A stretch of 64,000 nt of DNA from Flavobacteriaceae bacterium PS02293 (GCA_029960045.1 JASCOV010000006.1:124001-188000), one strand, 5' to 3'. Counted from the stretch's first letter, positions 1-9,758 are shown. Translations and numbers: made by a program. The notes: generated by a model from the letters alone, not told the origin.

Positions 1-198
1 GATTGTTCATTTAATATTTATTTTCAGCAAATTTAAAATAAATTGATTGAAACGCAAACGCTGTTATTTAGAACGTTTACAAATTAATTGGATTTGACAA
101 AAAGCATCCGATAAGGTCGTCTTAATTTTTGTTAAAGTACTATTTTTGCGGAATTGAATGTAACAGTCAATAGAATTTACTAACCCAAGATTATATAA

Positions 199-1569
199 AT
201 GATTAGTTGGAGAAAGCATTACAAAAAGGGTCTGATAGCAATTAGTTTATTGTTATCAACCGGCGCTTCCGTTTATGCACAAGGCGATCCGAAAAAAGGA
301 CAGGAGCTTTTCAAAGCAAACTGTACGGCTTGTCACGCTTTGGATAAAAAAGTTGTAGGGCCTGCACTTGGCGGTGTTGTTGAGAAAGTCAAAAAAGATG
401 GTCAAGATACCGACTGGCTTCACAAGTGGATCACTAATAATGAGAAACTGAGAGCATCAGGCGATGCATATGCAAACAAAATCTATGAAGAAAATGGAAA
501 AGTGGCGATGCAGGTATTTGAAGGGAAACTTTCTGATACGGATATTGATGATATCCTAGCCTACACAACTGATCCACCAAAAGAGGAACCAGCAGTTGAT
601 GAAAAAGCAGGTGCGGCTGATACAAATAGTACAGCGGCTATCGAAGCTCAAAAAGCACAACAGCTTAATTCTAAAATTGTAATTGCAGCATTAATTGCAA
701 TTGCAGGTTTGTTATTCTGGTTGTTGATCAAAATTCGTCAATTAGTTAAATTACAACAGACTCCTGAATTATCAGATCTTAATTCTACAAGAGTTGTTTC
801 TTACTCAGCATTGTATGAGAAATACAGTTATGTAGGAAAAGGACTTGTTGGATTGTTGGCTTTGTTCGCTGTTTATGGCGTTTGGAACTGGTTGATGTGG
901 ATTGGTGTTTATAAAGGATATGCTCCTGAACAGCCAATTTATTTCTCTCACAAGATTCACGCAGGCGAAAACAAAATCGACTGTCAGCTTTGTCACTCTG
1001 GTGCAAAATATGGTAAAGTTTCTGAGATTCCTTCTCTTAACGTTTGTATGAACTGTCACCGTTCTATTTCTGAGTACAAAGGAAAATACCTTGAGCCAGG
1101 AAAAGACAGAGAATTCTATACAGGAGAGATCAAAAAGATCTATCAGCATACAGGATGGGATGAAGATAAACAAGCTTATACTGGTAAAACAGAACCTGTA
1201 GAGTGGACTAGAATTCACAATATGCCGGATTTTGTTTACTTCAATCACTCTCAACACGTTGTTGCTGGTGAGCAGGCAATCATTAACGGATTCAATGCAA
1301 AACAGAAAGATGCAGCCAACAAGATTGATGTGGTTTGTAAAGCTTGTCACGGAAAAATTGATACAATGAATGTGGTTCAAATGGCTAACAACTTCACAAT
1401 GGGATGGTGTATAGAATGTCATAGAACTACAGAAGTAGATATGAATAACGGTTATAATAAAGAATACTTCAAAAATCTGCATGATAAGTTGAAAAAACAA
1501 TATGGTGAAGGAAGTAAGATCACTGTAGATGCAATTGGAGGTCTTGAGTGTGGTAAATGTCATTATTAA
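199..1569 (+). CDS. actA: Alternative complex III subunit ActA, six-haem cytochrome c
   Basis: Electron-carrying subunit of Alternative Complex III, the quinol:cytochrome c oxidoreductase that replaces bc1 in many Bacteroidota. A signal peptide (about residues 1-27, ending VYAQ) is followed by a monohaem domain with CTACH at 42-46. Two hydrophobic helices lie near 160-180 and 213-235. A pentahaem part carries CQLCH (262), CMNCH (283), CKACH (380), CIECH (404) and CGKCH (451). The N-terminal monohaem module is extra to the five-haem ActA core, so this looks like a cytochrome c/ActA fusion. It is first in actABCDEF, 21 bp before actB. Start chosen because it gives a clean signal peptide. A -7-like TATTTTTG lies at 141-148, but no good -33 box is seen. 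Confidence 0.93.
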   Translation: MISWRKHYKKGLIAISLLLSTGASVYAQGDPKKGQELFKANCTACHALDKKVVGPALGGVVEKVKKDGQDTDWLHKWITNNEKLRASGDAYANKIYEENGKVAMQVFEGKLSDTDIDDILAYTTDPPKEEPAVDEKAGAADTNSTAAIEAQKAQQLNSKIVIAALIAIAGLLFWLLIKIRQLVKLQQTPELSDLNSTRVVSYSALYEKYSYVGKGLVGLLALFAVYGVWNWLMWIGVYKGYAPEQPIYFSHKIHAGENKIDCQLCHSGAKYGKVSEIPSLNVCMNCHRSISEYKGKYLEPGKDREFYTGEIKKIYQHTGWDEDKQAYTGKTEPVEWTRIHNMPDFVYFNHSQHVVAGEQAIINGFNAKQKDAANKIDVVCKACHGKIDTMNVVQMANNFTMGWCIECHRTTEVDMNNGYNKEYFKNLHDKLKKQYGEGSKITVDAIGGLECGKCHY

Positions 1570-1590
1570 TAACAAAAATTAGAAGTATAA

Positions 1591-4500
1591 ATGGCTTCAA
1601 ATAAAATACAATTCAGAAGTATTCACGAACTAAAAGATCCAACCCTGAACGGGAAGTTGGCGCTGAAAGAGTTTCAGAATGAGATTCCGGTTGAAGAGTT
1701 TTTAGACGATTCTAATAGTTCCGGGACTTCTCGTAGAGATTTTCTTAAGATATTAGGGTTCTCTACAGCAGCTGTTACTTTAGCAGCTTGTGAGGCTCCG
1801 GTTCTTAAAACAATCCCTTATGTGGTAAAACCACACGATATTATTCCGGGGATTCCTAACTTTTACGCATCTTCATATTTTGACGGATTCGATTTCGCTA
1901 GTGTTTTAGTTAAAACCAGAGAAGGTCGTCCAATCAGAATTGATCCAAACCCAACAGCAGGTTCATTAGGTACAACCAATGCAAGAGCGCAGGCAAGTGT
2001 ACTTTCTCTTTATGATAATGATAAAGTGAAATTGCCGGCTTTGAATGGAGATGAGCAAACTGATTTCAACAAAATCGATGATTTTGTTCTGAAAGGTTTG
2101 ACAGAATCTCAGGCTAATGGTAAAAAGATTGTGGTATTATCACATTCTTTCCCAAGTCCAACATTCAAAAAGTTGTTTGGAGATTTTAAAACTAAATATC
2201 CTTCAGCTGAACTTATTACTTACGATGCAATTCCTTACGCAGCAGCATTAGACGCAGCTCAGGAAGTTTTCGGACAAAGAGCATTGCCGGTTTATGATCT
2301 TAGCAGTTCTCAGTTAGTCGTTTCTTTCCAGGCAGATTTCTTAGGAGATTACAACGCTTCCAGCTTAGAAGTTTCTTATGCTAAAGCAAGAAAGCCAGGC
2401 CCTGATATGTTGAGACACATCCAAGTTGAATCTAACTTGAGTTTGACTGGAGCTAACGCCGATTCTAGATACAGATTGAAGCCAAGTGCTGTTTTCAAAA
2501 CTTTAGTGGAAGTTTACAACGGACTGAATGGTGGAACTGCTGATAAAACAGCTTCTGAAATCGTAAAAGAACTTCAGGAAAAAGGAGATAAAGCAGTTGT
2601 TTTGGCAGATGGTTCAAAAGCAGCTTACGTTTTAGCTCACTTAATTAATCAAAAATTAGGATCTAAAGCTTTCACAGGTAAAGCTAATTTCCTTAAAGAA
2701 TATGACAATGCAAGATTCAATGAGTTTGTTTCTTGGTTGAAAGGTGGTCAAGTTGGAGTTTTGATCTCTAATAATGTTAACCCGATCTATTCTCACGCTA
2801 AAGGTCAAACTTTAGTTGATGCTTTCAAAAAAGTTCCTTATTCTGTTGCAATTACAGATAAAAAGAATGATATCTACAAAGCTTCGAAAGCAGTTATTCC
2901 TGCTACACATTGGTTGGAATCTTGGGGAGATATCGCTCCGGAAACTGGTGCATATTCATTAATGCAACCAACAATCCAAAAGATTTTTACATCAAGACAG
3001 GTTGAAGAATCTCTATTGTTGTGGATTAACGGAAAAAACAGTCCGGCGAATAATTACTACGAATATCTTAAAGCAAATGCTTTAACGCTTAACGAAGGGA
3101 AAACTTTCAATAAGACTTTGTATAATGGTTTTACGACTGGTGGTCTTTCTACAGGATTGGCTTACACGGGTGGTAATGCAGCTCAGGCTGTTGCTGAATT
3201 ATCAGCTTTCAAATCAAATCAATTAGAATTACAACTTTATACCAAATCTGCAATTGGTGACGGAACACAATCTAACAACCCTTGGTTGATGGAACTTCCG
3301 GATCCGATTTCTAGATTGTCTTGGGATAATTACTTAACGATCTCTCCAAAAGATGCAGAAGTTTTAGGTCTTGAAAATAGCCTTAATGCAAGAATGCAGT
3401 TGGACGGAGACTTGGTGAATGTAACTGCAAACGGTGTAACATTGAAAGATGTTCCTGTTTTCATCCAACCTGGACAAGCGGAAGGATCTTTGGGTCTGGC
3501 TTTAGGTTATGGTAAAAAAGATTCAGGGAAAGTTGCTGATACTGGTATCAATGCTTATCCTTTATTCGACGGTTACAACACAGTTCTTACCAATGTGAAA
3601 ATTGAAAAGACCGGAGAAGATTATGAATTTGCAGGAATGCAGCTTCAAAATACTTTGATGGGACGTTATGAGATTGCTAAAGAAGTTTCTTTGGAAGATT
3701 TCATCAGCAAACCAGTAGATGAGTGGAATAAGCCTTTGGCTATGCACACTATTGGAGGTGAACTTCCTATCGGAAAAATCGATCTTTGGGATTCTTTTGA
3801 TGATACAGATGGTCCTCACTTCAACTTGTCAGTCGATCTTAACTCTTGTACCGGTTGTGGTGCGTGTGTGATCGCTTGTCAGGCTGAGAACAACGTTGCT
3901 GTTGTTGGTAAAGAAGAGATCAGAATGTCCAGAGATATGTATTGGTTAAGAATTGACCGTTACTACTCTGCAATCGAAAAAATCGAAACTAAAGAGCAAA
4001 TCGACAGAGGTCTTAATGCACCTATGTTGTACGGTGGTCCTTTCTCAGAAGGTATCTTGAACCATCCAGCAGATAATCCAGATGTGATCTTCCAGCCGGT
4101 AATGTGTCAGCACTGTAACCATGCTCCTTGTGAGACTGTTTGTCCTGTTGCTGCAACATCTCATGGTAAACAAGGTCAAAACCAAATGGCTTACAACAGA
4201 TGTATTGGTACAAGATATTGTGCGAACAACTGTCCTTATAAAGTAAGAAGATTCAACTGGTTCAATTACGCATTGAATGACAGGTTTGACTTCAATATGA
4301 ACAATGACTTAGGAAGAATGGTTCTTAACCCGGATGTTGTTACAAGAACAAGAGGGGTAATGGAGAAATGTTCACTTTGTATCCAAGAAACTCAGGCTAC
4401 TATTCTTAACGCTAAGAAAGATGGCAGAAGAGTATCGGATGCAGAATTCCAGGCGTCTTGTGCTTGTGCTGCAGCTTGTTCTACCGGAGCAATGAAGTTT

Positions 4501-4647
4501 GGAGATATGAATGATGTAGCTTCAGAAGTTCGTAGCTTGTTCAACAGCAACAGAAAATACGTATTACTAGAAGAGATTGGTACAAAACCAAACGTTTTCT
4601 ATCATACAAAAATCAGAAACAGAAAAGAAAGTTTAAATAATAAATAG
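1591..4647 (+). CDS. actB: Alternative complex III subunit ActB, molybdopterin-oxidoreductase-like iron-sulfur protein
   Basis: Large extracytoplasmic iron-sulfur subunit (1018 aa) of Alternative Complex III. A Tat-like segment, SRRDFLKILGFSTAAV, sits near residues 47-65 behind an unusually long N-terminal stretch, as in the family of TAT-variant-translocated molybdopterin oxidoreductases. The middle resembles a molybdopterin-oxidoreductase fold, which in this family carries no cofactor (family knowledge). The C-terminal quarter is ferredoxin-like: C753-x2-C-x2-C-x3-C, a cluster set starting at C839 (CQHC..APCETVCP), CIGTRYCANNCP, and CSLC with CACAAAC. This fits three to four Fe-S clusters passing electrons from quinol to the haems of ActA. 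It lies 8 bp before actC. Confidence 0.93.
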   Translation: MASNKIQFRSIHELKDPTLNGKLALKEFQNEIPVEEFLDDSNSSGTSRRDFLKILGFSTAAVTLAACEAPVLKTIPYVVKPHDIIPGIPNFYASSYFDGFDFASVLVKTREGRPIRIDPNPTAGSLGTTNARAQASVLSLYDNDKVKLPALNGDEQTDFNKIDDFVLKGLTESQANGKKIVVLSHSFPSPTFKKLFGDFKTKYPSAELITYDAIPYAAALDAAQEVFGQRALPVYDLSSSQLVVSFQADFLGDYNASSLEVSYAKARKPGPDMLRHIQVESNLSLTGANADSRYRLKPSAVFKTLVEVYNGLNGGTADKTASEIVKELQEKGDKAVVLADGSKAAYVLAHLINQKLGSKAFTGKANFLKEYDNARFNEFVSWLKGGQVGVLISNNVNPIYSHAKGQTLVDAFKKVPYSVAITDKKNDIYKASKAVIPATHWLESWGDIAPETGAYSLMQPTIQKIFTSRQVEESLLLWINGKNSPANNYYEYLKANALTLNEGKTFNKTLYNGFTTGGLSTGLAYTGGNAAQAVAELSAFKSNQLELQLYTKSAIGDGTQSNNPWLMELPDPISRLSWDNYLTISPKDAEVLGLENSLNARMQLDGDLVNVTANGVTLKDVPVFIQPGQAEGSLGLALGYGKKDSGKVADTGINAYPLFDGYNTVLTNVKIEKTGEDYEFAGMQLQNTLMGRYEIAKEVSLEDFISKPVDEWNKPLAMHTIGGELPIGKIDLWDSFDDTDGPHFNLSVDLNSCTGCGACVIACQAENNVAVVGKEEIRMSRDMYWLRIDRYYSAIEKIETKEQIDRGLNAPMLYGGPFSEGILNHPADNPDVIFQPVMCQHCNHAPCETVCPVAATSHGKQGQNQMAYNRCIGTRYCANNCPYKVRRFNWFNYALNDRFDFNMNNDLGRMVLNPDVVTRTRGVMEKCSLCIQETQATILNAKKDGRRVSDAEFQASCACAAACSTGAMKFGDMNDVASEVRSLFNSNRKYVLLEEIGTKPNVFYHTKIRNRKESLNNK

Positions 4648-4654
4648 GTAAAAA

Positions 4655-6052
4655 ATGTCAGGACATTACGAAGCTCCGATAAGGGAACCTTTAATTATTG
4701 GTCACAAGACTTATCACGATATCACAGAGGATATCGCAAGACCTATCGAAGAACGCGCAGGGAAATTATGGTGGGCATCATTATACGCCGCTTTAATTCT
4801 GTTTGTTTACGGATTTGGTTGTATTGCATACACCATCGGAACCGGTATCGGTGCCTGGGGACTAAACAGAACCATTAACTGGGGTTGGGATATTACCAAT
4901 TTCGTTTGGTGGGTAGGTATTGGTCACGCAGGAACATTGATCTCTGCCGTACTATTATTATTTAGACAAAGATGGAGAATGTCTGTGAACCGTTCCGCAG
5001 AGGCGATGACAATCTTCGCTGTTTGTCAGGCGGCTATCTTCCCTGTTATTCACATGGGTAGAGTTTGGGTTGGATATTGGGTTTTCCCTTTGCCAAACCA
5101 ATTTGGTTCTCTTTGGGTTAACTTTAACTCACCATTGCTTTGGGACGTATTTGCGATCTCGACTTATTTCTCAGTATCAGTTGTATTCTGGTTTATGGGA
5201 TTGATTCCTGACTTTGCAATGATCAGAGATAGAGCTAAGACTCCATTTAATAAGAAAATTTATACGCTATTAGCATTCGGTTGGGGTGGAAAAGCAAAAC
5301 ACTGGCAGAGATTCGAAGAGTTATCTTTGGTTTTAGCAGGTTTAGCAACACCACTTGTATTCTCGGTACACACGACGGTATCATTTGACTTTGCTACATC
5401 AGTAATCAAAGGATGGCACTCAACTATTTATCCGCCATATTTCGTAGCTGGGGCGATCTTCTCAGGATTTGCAATGGTACAAACACTATTGTTGGTTGCT
5501 AGAAAAGTTTGTCACTTAGAAGACTATATCACAATGTATCATATCGAAATTATGAACATCGTAATCGTAGTAACTGGTGGAATGGTAACTGTAGCTTATG
5601 CAACTGAGTATTTCATCGGTTGGTATTCCGGATCTAGATTTGAAGATTTTACCTATCTGTCTCCAGGAGCAGCAACTGGTCCTTACTGGTGGGCATTCTG
5701 GGCATTGATTATTTGTAACTTGGTTGTTCCTGCAGCATTCTGGTTCAAAAAAGTTAGAACTAATATCTTCTGGACATTCATTATCGCATTGATTATTAAT
5801 ATCGGAATGTGGTTTGAGCGTTTTGACATTATCGTAATCAACTTGTCAAGAGATTATTTACCATCTTCTTGGACAATGTTTAAGCCAACAATTATTGACG
5901 TTGGAGTATATCTTGGAACAATTGGATTCTTCGGAGTATTATTCCTTCTGTATGCAAGAACATTCCCTGTAATTGCACAGGCGGAGTTGAAGAGTATTTT
6001 GAAAATTTCCGGTGAAACTTATAAAGCAAAAGAAGGAGATGAGCACCACTAA
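4655..6052 (+). CDS. actC: Alternative complex III subunit ActC, NrfD/PsrC-type membrane protein
   Basis: Integral membrane quinol-binding subunit (465 aa) of the NrfD family. About ten hydrophobic helices are visible, with many Trp/Phe/Tyr at their edges, as usual for NrfD/ActC. In ACIII structures this subunit binds menaquinol and may form half of a proton path (family knowledge). It lies 8 bp after actB, and its 3' end overlaps actD by 14 bp, which supports co-translation. No anomalies are seen. Confidence 0.93.
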   Translation: MSGHYEAPIREPLIIGHKTYHDITEDIARPIEERAGKLWWASLYAALILFVYGFGCIAYTIGTGIGAWGLNRTINWGWDITNFVWWVGIGHAGTLISAVLLLFRQRWRMSVNRSAEAMTIFAVCQAAIFPVIHMGRVWVGYWVFPLPNQFGSLWVNFNSPLLWDVFAISTYFSVSVVFWFMGLIPDFAMIRDRAKTPFNKKIYTLLAFGWGGKAKHWQRFEELSLVLAGLATPLVFSVHTTVSFDFATSVIKGWHSTIYPPYFVAGAIFSGFAMVQTLLLVARKVCHLEDYITMYHIEIMNIVIVVTGGMVTVAYATEYFIGWYSGSRFEDFTYLSPGAATGPYWWAFWALIICNLVVPAAFWFKKVRTNIFWTFIIALIINIGMWFERFDIIVINLSRDYLPSSWTMFKPTIIDVGVYLGTIGFFGVLFLLYARTFPVIAQAELKSILKISGETYKAKEGDEHH

Positions 6053-6560
6053 AATTATATATGGACTTTACGGTGACGACGATGATTTGTTGCACGGTGT
6101 TAAAGCCTTTACAGATAAAGGAATCAGCATAAACGAAGTTTACACGCCGTTTCCTGTTCACGGACTTGATAAAGCACTTGGATTAAAGAAAACCAGAATT
6201 TCTGACGCAGCTTTTATCTATGCTTGTTATGGAGTTACAATTGGTATTACTTTGACTGCTTGGATTATGAACCACGACTGGCCACAAAATATTGGTGGTA
6301 AACCTTCATTTGACTGGTTGCACAATATGCCGGCTTTCGTAGATCCAATGTTCGAATTGATGGTATTCTGTTCTGCTCATTTGATGTCATTGACTTTCTT
6401 AGTTAGAAATAAAATGTATCCAGGCGCAAAACCTCAGAATCCAGATCCAAGAACTACGGATGACAAATTTATGATGGAGTTTGTTTCTGATGATGTTGAA
6501 ACTATTAAACAACTGTTGATTGATACAGGTGTTGAAGAAATAACAGTTAAAGATGCTTAA
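6039..6560 (+). CDS. actD: Alternative complex III subunit ActD (DUF3341)
   Basis: Small membrane subunit (173 aa from the start chosen) of DUF3341/ActD type. A cytoplasmic N-terminal domain starts MSTTKIIYGLYGDDDD. Two transmembrane helices (about residues 58-80 and 104-125) follow, then a soluble tail. I prefer the ATG at 6039 over the in-frame GTG at 6012: the GTG lies deeper in actC, whereas the ATG directly follows an AAGGAG stretch and restores the family N-terminus. Its stop overlaps an ATG of actE's frame. Confidence 0.88.
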   Translation: MSTTKIIYGLYGDDDDLLHGVKAFTDKGISINEVYTPFPVHGLDKALGLKKTRISDAAFIYACYGVTIGITLTAWIMNHDWPQNIGGKPSFDWLHNMPAFVDPMFELMVFCSAHLMSLTFLVRNKMYPGAKPQNPDPRTTDDKFMMEFVSDDVETIKQLLIDTGVEEITVKDA

Positions 6561-6561
6561 T

Positions 6562-7278
6562 ATGAAGAATAGTATATTAAAATTGACGGCAATCTTTGGT
6601 TTAACTACTGTTTTACTGAATTCTTGCGGTGGTCCAAAAGACAATCCACCTTTGGTATATTTTCCGGATATGTATTTTCCTGTAGCTTATGATCCTTTGA
6701 TGAAAGCTAAAGATGCTTATTCTGATCACGAAAATGAAATCCCTGCATTCGTTGCTCATAATGGTGCAACCGGACTTTCTCCTGTAGAAGGAACTGTTTC
6801 CCAAAACAAAGACGGAATCGTAACTGAAGAAGCTTTACCAAAAAATGTAGATCAGTACAATGCTGGTTACGATGCTTCAAAATTGATCACTGCTTCTCCT
6901 TTGAAACCAGAAAATCTTGAAAAAGATTTGGCAAGAGGGAAAGTATTATTTGATCATACTTGTTCTGCTTGTCACGGAACTGGTGGCGACGGACAAGGAC
7001 CAATTGTAAAAAGCGGTGCTTATTCAGGTGTTCCAAATTATGCTGACAGAGATATCACAATCGGATCTATTCATTATGTTTTGACTAATGGTAGAAATGC
7101 GATGGGATCTTACGCAGGACAACTTAATGTAGGAGACAGATGGAGAGTAGCTTTATATGTTTATAATACATTCAAAGCGTCTGCTGCTACAGCAACTCCA
7201 GCCGCTGCCGCTCCAGCTACGACAGAAAAAACTTCTACTGCAGCTGCTGCACCGGAAGCTAAAACCAATGCTAAATAA
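6562..7278 (+). CDS. actE: Alternative complex III subunit ActE, lipoprotein monohaem cytochrome c
   Basis: Monohaem c-type cytochrome subunit (about 238 aa). The ATG at 6562 gives a short lipoprotein signal with lipobox LLNSC (Cys22). An ATG three codons earlier (6553) overlaps actD and is less likely. The haem motif CSACHGTGG starts at residue 134 in a typical cytochrome c domain. The C-terminus is an Ala/Pro/Thr-rich low-complexity tail. It is probably anchored to the membrane outer face by lipid and helps pass electrons out of the complex. Confidence 0.9.
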   Translation: MKNSILKLTAIFGLTTVLLNSCGGPKDNPPLVYFPDMYFPVAYDPLMKAKDAYSDHENEIPAFVAHNGATGLSPVEGTVSQNKDGIVTEEALPKNVDQYNAGYDASKLITASPLKPENLEKDLARGKVLFDHTCSACHGTGGDGQGPIVKSGAYSGVPNYADRDITIGSIHYVLTNGRNAMGSYAGQLNVGDRWRVALYVYNTFKASAATATPAAAAPATTEKTSTAAAAPEAKTNAK

Positions 7279-7290
7279 AAAAAGAAAAAA

Positions 7291-8625
7291 ATGTATAGTT
7301 TTTCACCTAAATTAAAATTGTATTCTATCATACTCATTGTTGTAGGAGTTGTTTTATTCGGGATTGGTTATGCTCTTAACCATGGTTTGGATGATACTGC
7401 AATTTCTCATTGGATGGAGTCTGTTCATTCAAAAGGTCACGAGGCGCCTTCTCATTCTAGTGAGTTAGTAGGTCCTCAGGATCACGATGCACACTTAGAG
7501 CATGCAAAACATCAGATTCACAATCAGCCTTTGGCAGCAGTTCATACATTCGCAGTATTCTTTTTTGGAATCAGCTGTTGTGCATTGTTCTTCTATAGTA
7601 TTCAGCACGCGGCTCACGCTGGTTGGTCTATTATTGTGACAAGAGTGATGGAAGCGGTTGCATCATTCATTCCTTATGGAGGAGCTCTTTTAATTATCCT
7701 TACACTTCTTAATGCTACTCATAATGGACATTTGTTCCATTGGATGGATCCGAATCTTACCGATCCGAATTCTCCGGAGTTTGACATTATTTTATACGAA
7801 AAATCAAAATTTCTTAATATTCCTTTCTACATCGTTAGAACATTGATCTACACCATCGGAGCTTCATTCTTTGTGTGGAAACTGAAAAGTATTTCTAAAA
7901 AAGTGGATGAGAACAAAGGAGACAGAAAGATCTATGCTAGCCTTTACAGCTGGAACGTAGGTTATATCGCATTCTTCGGGTTTGCATCTGCAGCTTGGGC
8001 TTGGGATTGGTTGATGTCTATTGACCCGCACTGGTATTCTACGCTTTACATTTGGTATTCAATGGTTAGCTGTTTGTCAACTGCTGTAGCTTGTATCATT
8101 TTGGTAAGTGTTTATATTAAGAAAAAAGGTGTTTATCCTCAATTCAATAATAACCACCTTCACGATCTTGGTAAGTTCTTATTTGCAACAAGTATGCTTT
8201 GGAGTTACCTTTGGTTCTGTCAGTTTATGTTGTATTGGTATGCGAACATTCCGGAAGAGATCAATTATTTCTTCGGTAGATTCGAATATTACAAACCGAC
8301 TTTCTTACCAATGTTGATCATCAACTTCCTTGTACCATTGTTAGTATTAGTAAGTAGTAGCATCAAGAGAAATTATAAAGTGGTAACATTTATGGCTTGT
8401 GTTGTAGTAATTGGTCATGCGGTTGATTATTTCAATATGGTAATGCCAGGAACTGTTGGTCCTTATTGGAACAATCTTTCTATGTTGTTCTTGATTTTTG
8501 GATCATTTATCTTCTTTGTTGGTCTTTTCGTTTTCGCTGTAATGACAGCTTTGTCAAAACTGAAATTGATGCCAACTGGAAACCCGTTCTTCCACGAATC
8601 AGAGATCTACGAATATCCTTTCTAA
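7291..8625 (+). CDS. actF: Alternative complex III subunit ActF, membrane protein
   Basis: Second large membrane subunit (444 aa) of Alternative Complex III, distantly related to ActC, with about ten hydrophobic helices. The first periplasmic loop (residues about 45-80) is rich in His and acidic residues. It closes the act operon: a strong hairpin terminator follows at 8651-8676. In several related genomes cox genes follow actF, but here an unrelated exonuclease gene does. The oxidase that accepts these electrons must therefore be encoded elsewhere. Confidence 0.91.
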   Translation: MYSFSPKLKLYSIILIVVGVVLFGIGYALNHGLDDTAISHWMESVHSKGHEAPSHSSELVGPQDHDAHLEHAKHQIHNQPLAAVHTFAVFFFGISCCALFFYSIQHAAHAGWSIIVTRVMEAVASFIPYGGALLIILTLLNATHNGHLFHWMDPNLTDPNSPEFDIILYEKSKFLNIPFYIVRTLIYTIGASFFVWKLKSISKKVDENKGDRKIYASLYSWNVGYIAFFGFASAAWAWDWLMSIDPHWYSTLYIWYSMVSCLSTAVACIILVSVYIKKKGVYPQFNNNHLHDLGKFLFATSMLWSYLWFCQFMLYWYANIPEEINYFFGRFEYYKPTFLPMLIINFLVPLLVLVSSSIKRNYKVVTFMACVVVIGHAVDYFNMVMPGTVGPYWNNLSMLFLIFGSFIFFVGLFVFAVMTALSKLKLMPTGNPFFHESEIYEYPF

Positions 8626-8650
8626 TTAATTTTAGAATTGAAAATATAAA

Positions 8651-8676
8651 ACCCAGCAGAAATGTTGGGTTTTTTT
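8651..8676 (+). terminator. Intrinsic terminator after the act operon
   Basis: Nine-base arms AACCCAGCA and TGTTGGGTT (one G-T pair) around a GAAA tetraloop, followed by a T run. It ends the actABCDEF transcript 26 bp after actF. Confidence 0.85.
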
Positions 8677-8700
8677 ATTACTTTTAATGAAATAAAACAA

Positions 8701-9396
8701 ATGATCCACAAAATTCCTATAGAAAACATCCTTTTCCTGGATATAGAAACCGTTCCTCAGATTGATTCCTGGTACAACCTTGACCCAACAACTCAATATC
8801 TTTACGATAAGAAAACAAAGTCTCAAAGAAAGGAAGAGATAGAAGCTTCGGAATTCTATGAGCAACGAGCCGGAATAATGGCGGAATTTGGAATGATTAT
8901 CTGCATCTCCATAGGAATGATTGATAACAATTCTGGTAAACTCAAAATCAAAACATTTTCAGGAGAAGAGAAAGATTTATTAATTTCCTTTTGTGAATTG
9001 TTCAATTCTCCCCGAATGAATAATGTGATTCTTTGTGCTCACAATGGAAAAGAATTTGATTTTCCTTATATAGCAAGACGTCTTTTAGTTCACGGCATTC
9101 AACCTCCAACACCATTCCAAATGTTTGGAAAGAAACCTTGGGAAATTCCTCATATAGATACAATGGAGCTTTGGAAATTCGGAGATTGGAAAAGCTATGT
9201 CTCACTTGAATTGCTGGCTCATATCTTTGGAATTCCTACGCCTAAAGATGATATCGATGGCAGTATGGTGGCCGATATATACTACAAGGACGGCGATATA
9301 GACAGAATCATTCATTATTGTGAAAAAGATGTCTTAACTTTGGCAAACATTTTCCGGCGTATGCGTCAGGAAGATATCTTAAAAAGATTAGATTAA
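8701..9396 (+). CDS. PolB-like 3'-5' exonuclease (DEDD fold)
   Basis: Predicted ribonuclease-H-like 3'-5' exonuclease related to the proofreading domain of DNA polymerase B (231 aa). Exo I motif FLDIETVP carries the first Asp/Glu pair near residues 11-13. AHNGKEFDFPYI is Exo II with its Asp. HYCEKDVLTLANIF is Exo III, with Asp about 20 residues from the end. The open frame extends to 8662, but those codons lie inside the act terminator, so the ATG at 8701 is the better start. It is 1 bp from the SufT-like gene, so the two are probably co-transcribed. Cellular substrate unknown. Confidence 0.82.
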   Translation: MIHKIPIENILFLDIETVPQIDSWYNLDPTTQYLYDKKTKSQRKEEIEASEFYEQRAGIMAEFGMIICISIGMIDNNSGKLKIKTFSGEEKDLLISFCELFNSPRMNNVILCAHNGKEFDFPYIARRLLVHGIQPPTPFQMFGKKPWEIPHIDTMELWKFGDWKSYVSLELLAHIFGIPTPKDDIDGSMVADIYYKDGDIDRIIHYCEKDVLTLANIFRRMRQEDILKRLD

Positions 9397-9397
9397 A

Positions 9398-9724
9398 ATG
9401 AAACTGACAGACGATCAAATCGCGGATATAGGCGAAGAAATAATCAAGGAATTGAAAACCGTTTTTGACCCGGAAATCCCTGTTGATATTTATGAATTGG
9501 GATTGGTTTACGACGTTCAAATCTCCGAAGAAGCAGATGTCTTGGTTACAATGACATTAACGTCTCCCAATTGTCCTGTTGCTGAAACTTTACCAGTTGA
9601 AGTTGAAGATAAAGTACGTGGAGTAGAAGGCGTAAAATCTGCCAAAATAGAACTCACTTTTGAGCCAACCTGGACAAAAGAAATGATGAGCGAAGAAGCC
9701 AAGTTTGAACTTGGTATGTTATAA
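9398..9724 (+). CDS. SufT-like MIP18/DUF59 iron-sulfur assembly protein
   Basis: Compact protein (108 aa) of the MIP18 (DUF59) family, which in Bacteria includes SufT-type helpers for [4Fe-4S] cluster maturation. The family core is clear: VFDPEIPVDIYELGLVYD, then a TSPNCPVAETLP segment with the conserved Cys, and a C-terminal part with FEPTW..EMMSEEA. The same family includes PaaD of phenylacetate degradation, but no paa genes are nearby, so an Fe-S role is preferred. A bidirectional terminator follows. Confidence 0.85.
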   Translation: MKLTDDQIADIGEEIIKELKTVFDPEIPVDIYELGLVYDVQISEEADVLVTMTLTSPNCPVAETLPVEVEDKVRGVEGVKSAKIELTFEPTWTKEMMSEEAKFELGML

Positions 9725-9729
9725 AAAAT

Positions 9730-9754
9730 AAAATCCTGCAATTAGCAGGATTTT
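9730..9754. terminator. Bidirectional hairpin terminator
   Basis: Perfect 10-bp arms AAAATCCTGC / GCAGGATTTT around AATTA, with A and T runs on both sides. It lies between two convergent genes (SufT-like and OsmC) and can serve both. Confidence 0.82.
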
Positions 9755-9758
9755 ATTT

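Noticed and set aside
1..198. Promoter for the act operon at TATTTTTG (141-148)
   Set aside because: No TTTG at the required 19-21 bp distance; left as a weak note only.
805..1575. Long open frame (256 codons) on the strand opposite actA
   Set aside because: It lies wholly antisense to a gene with six haem motifs; the translation is Phe/Ile/Ser-rich with no domain.
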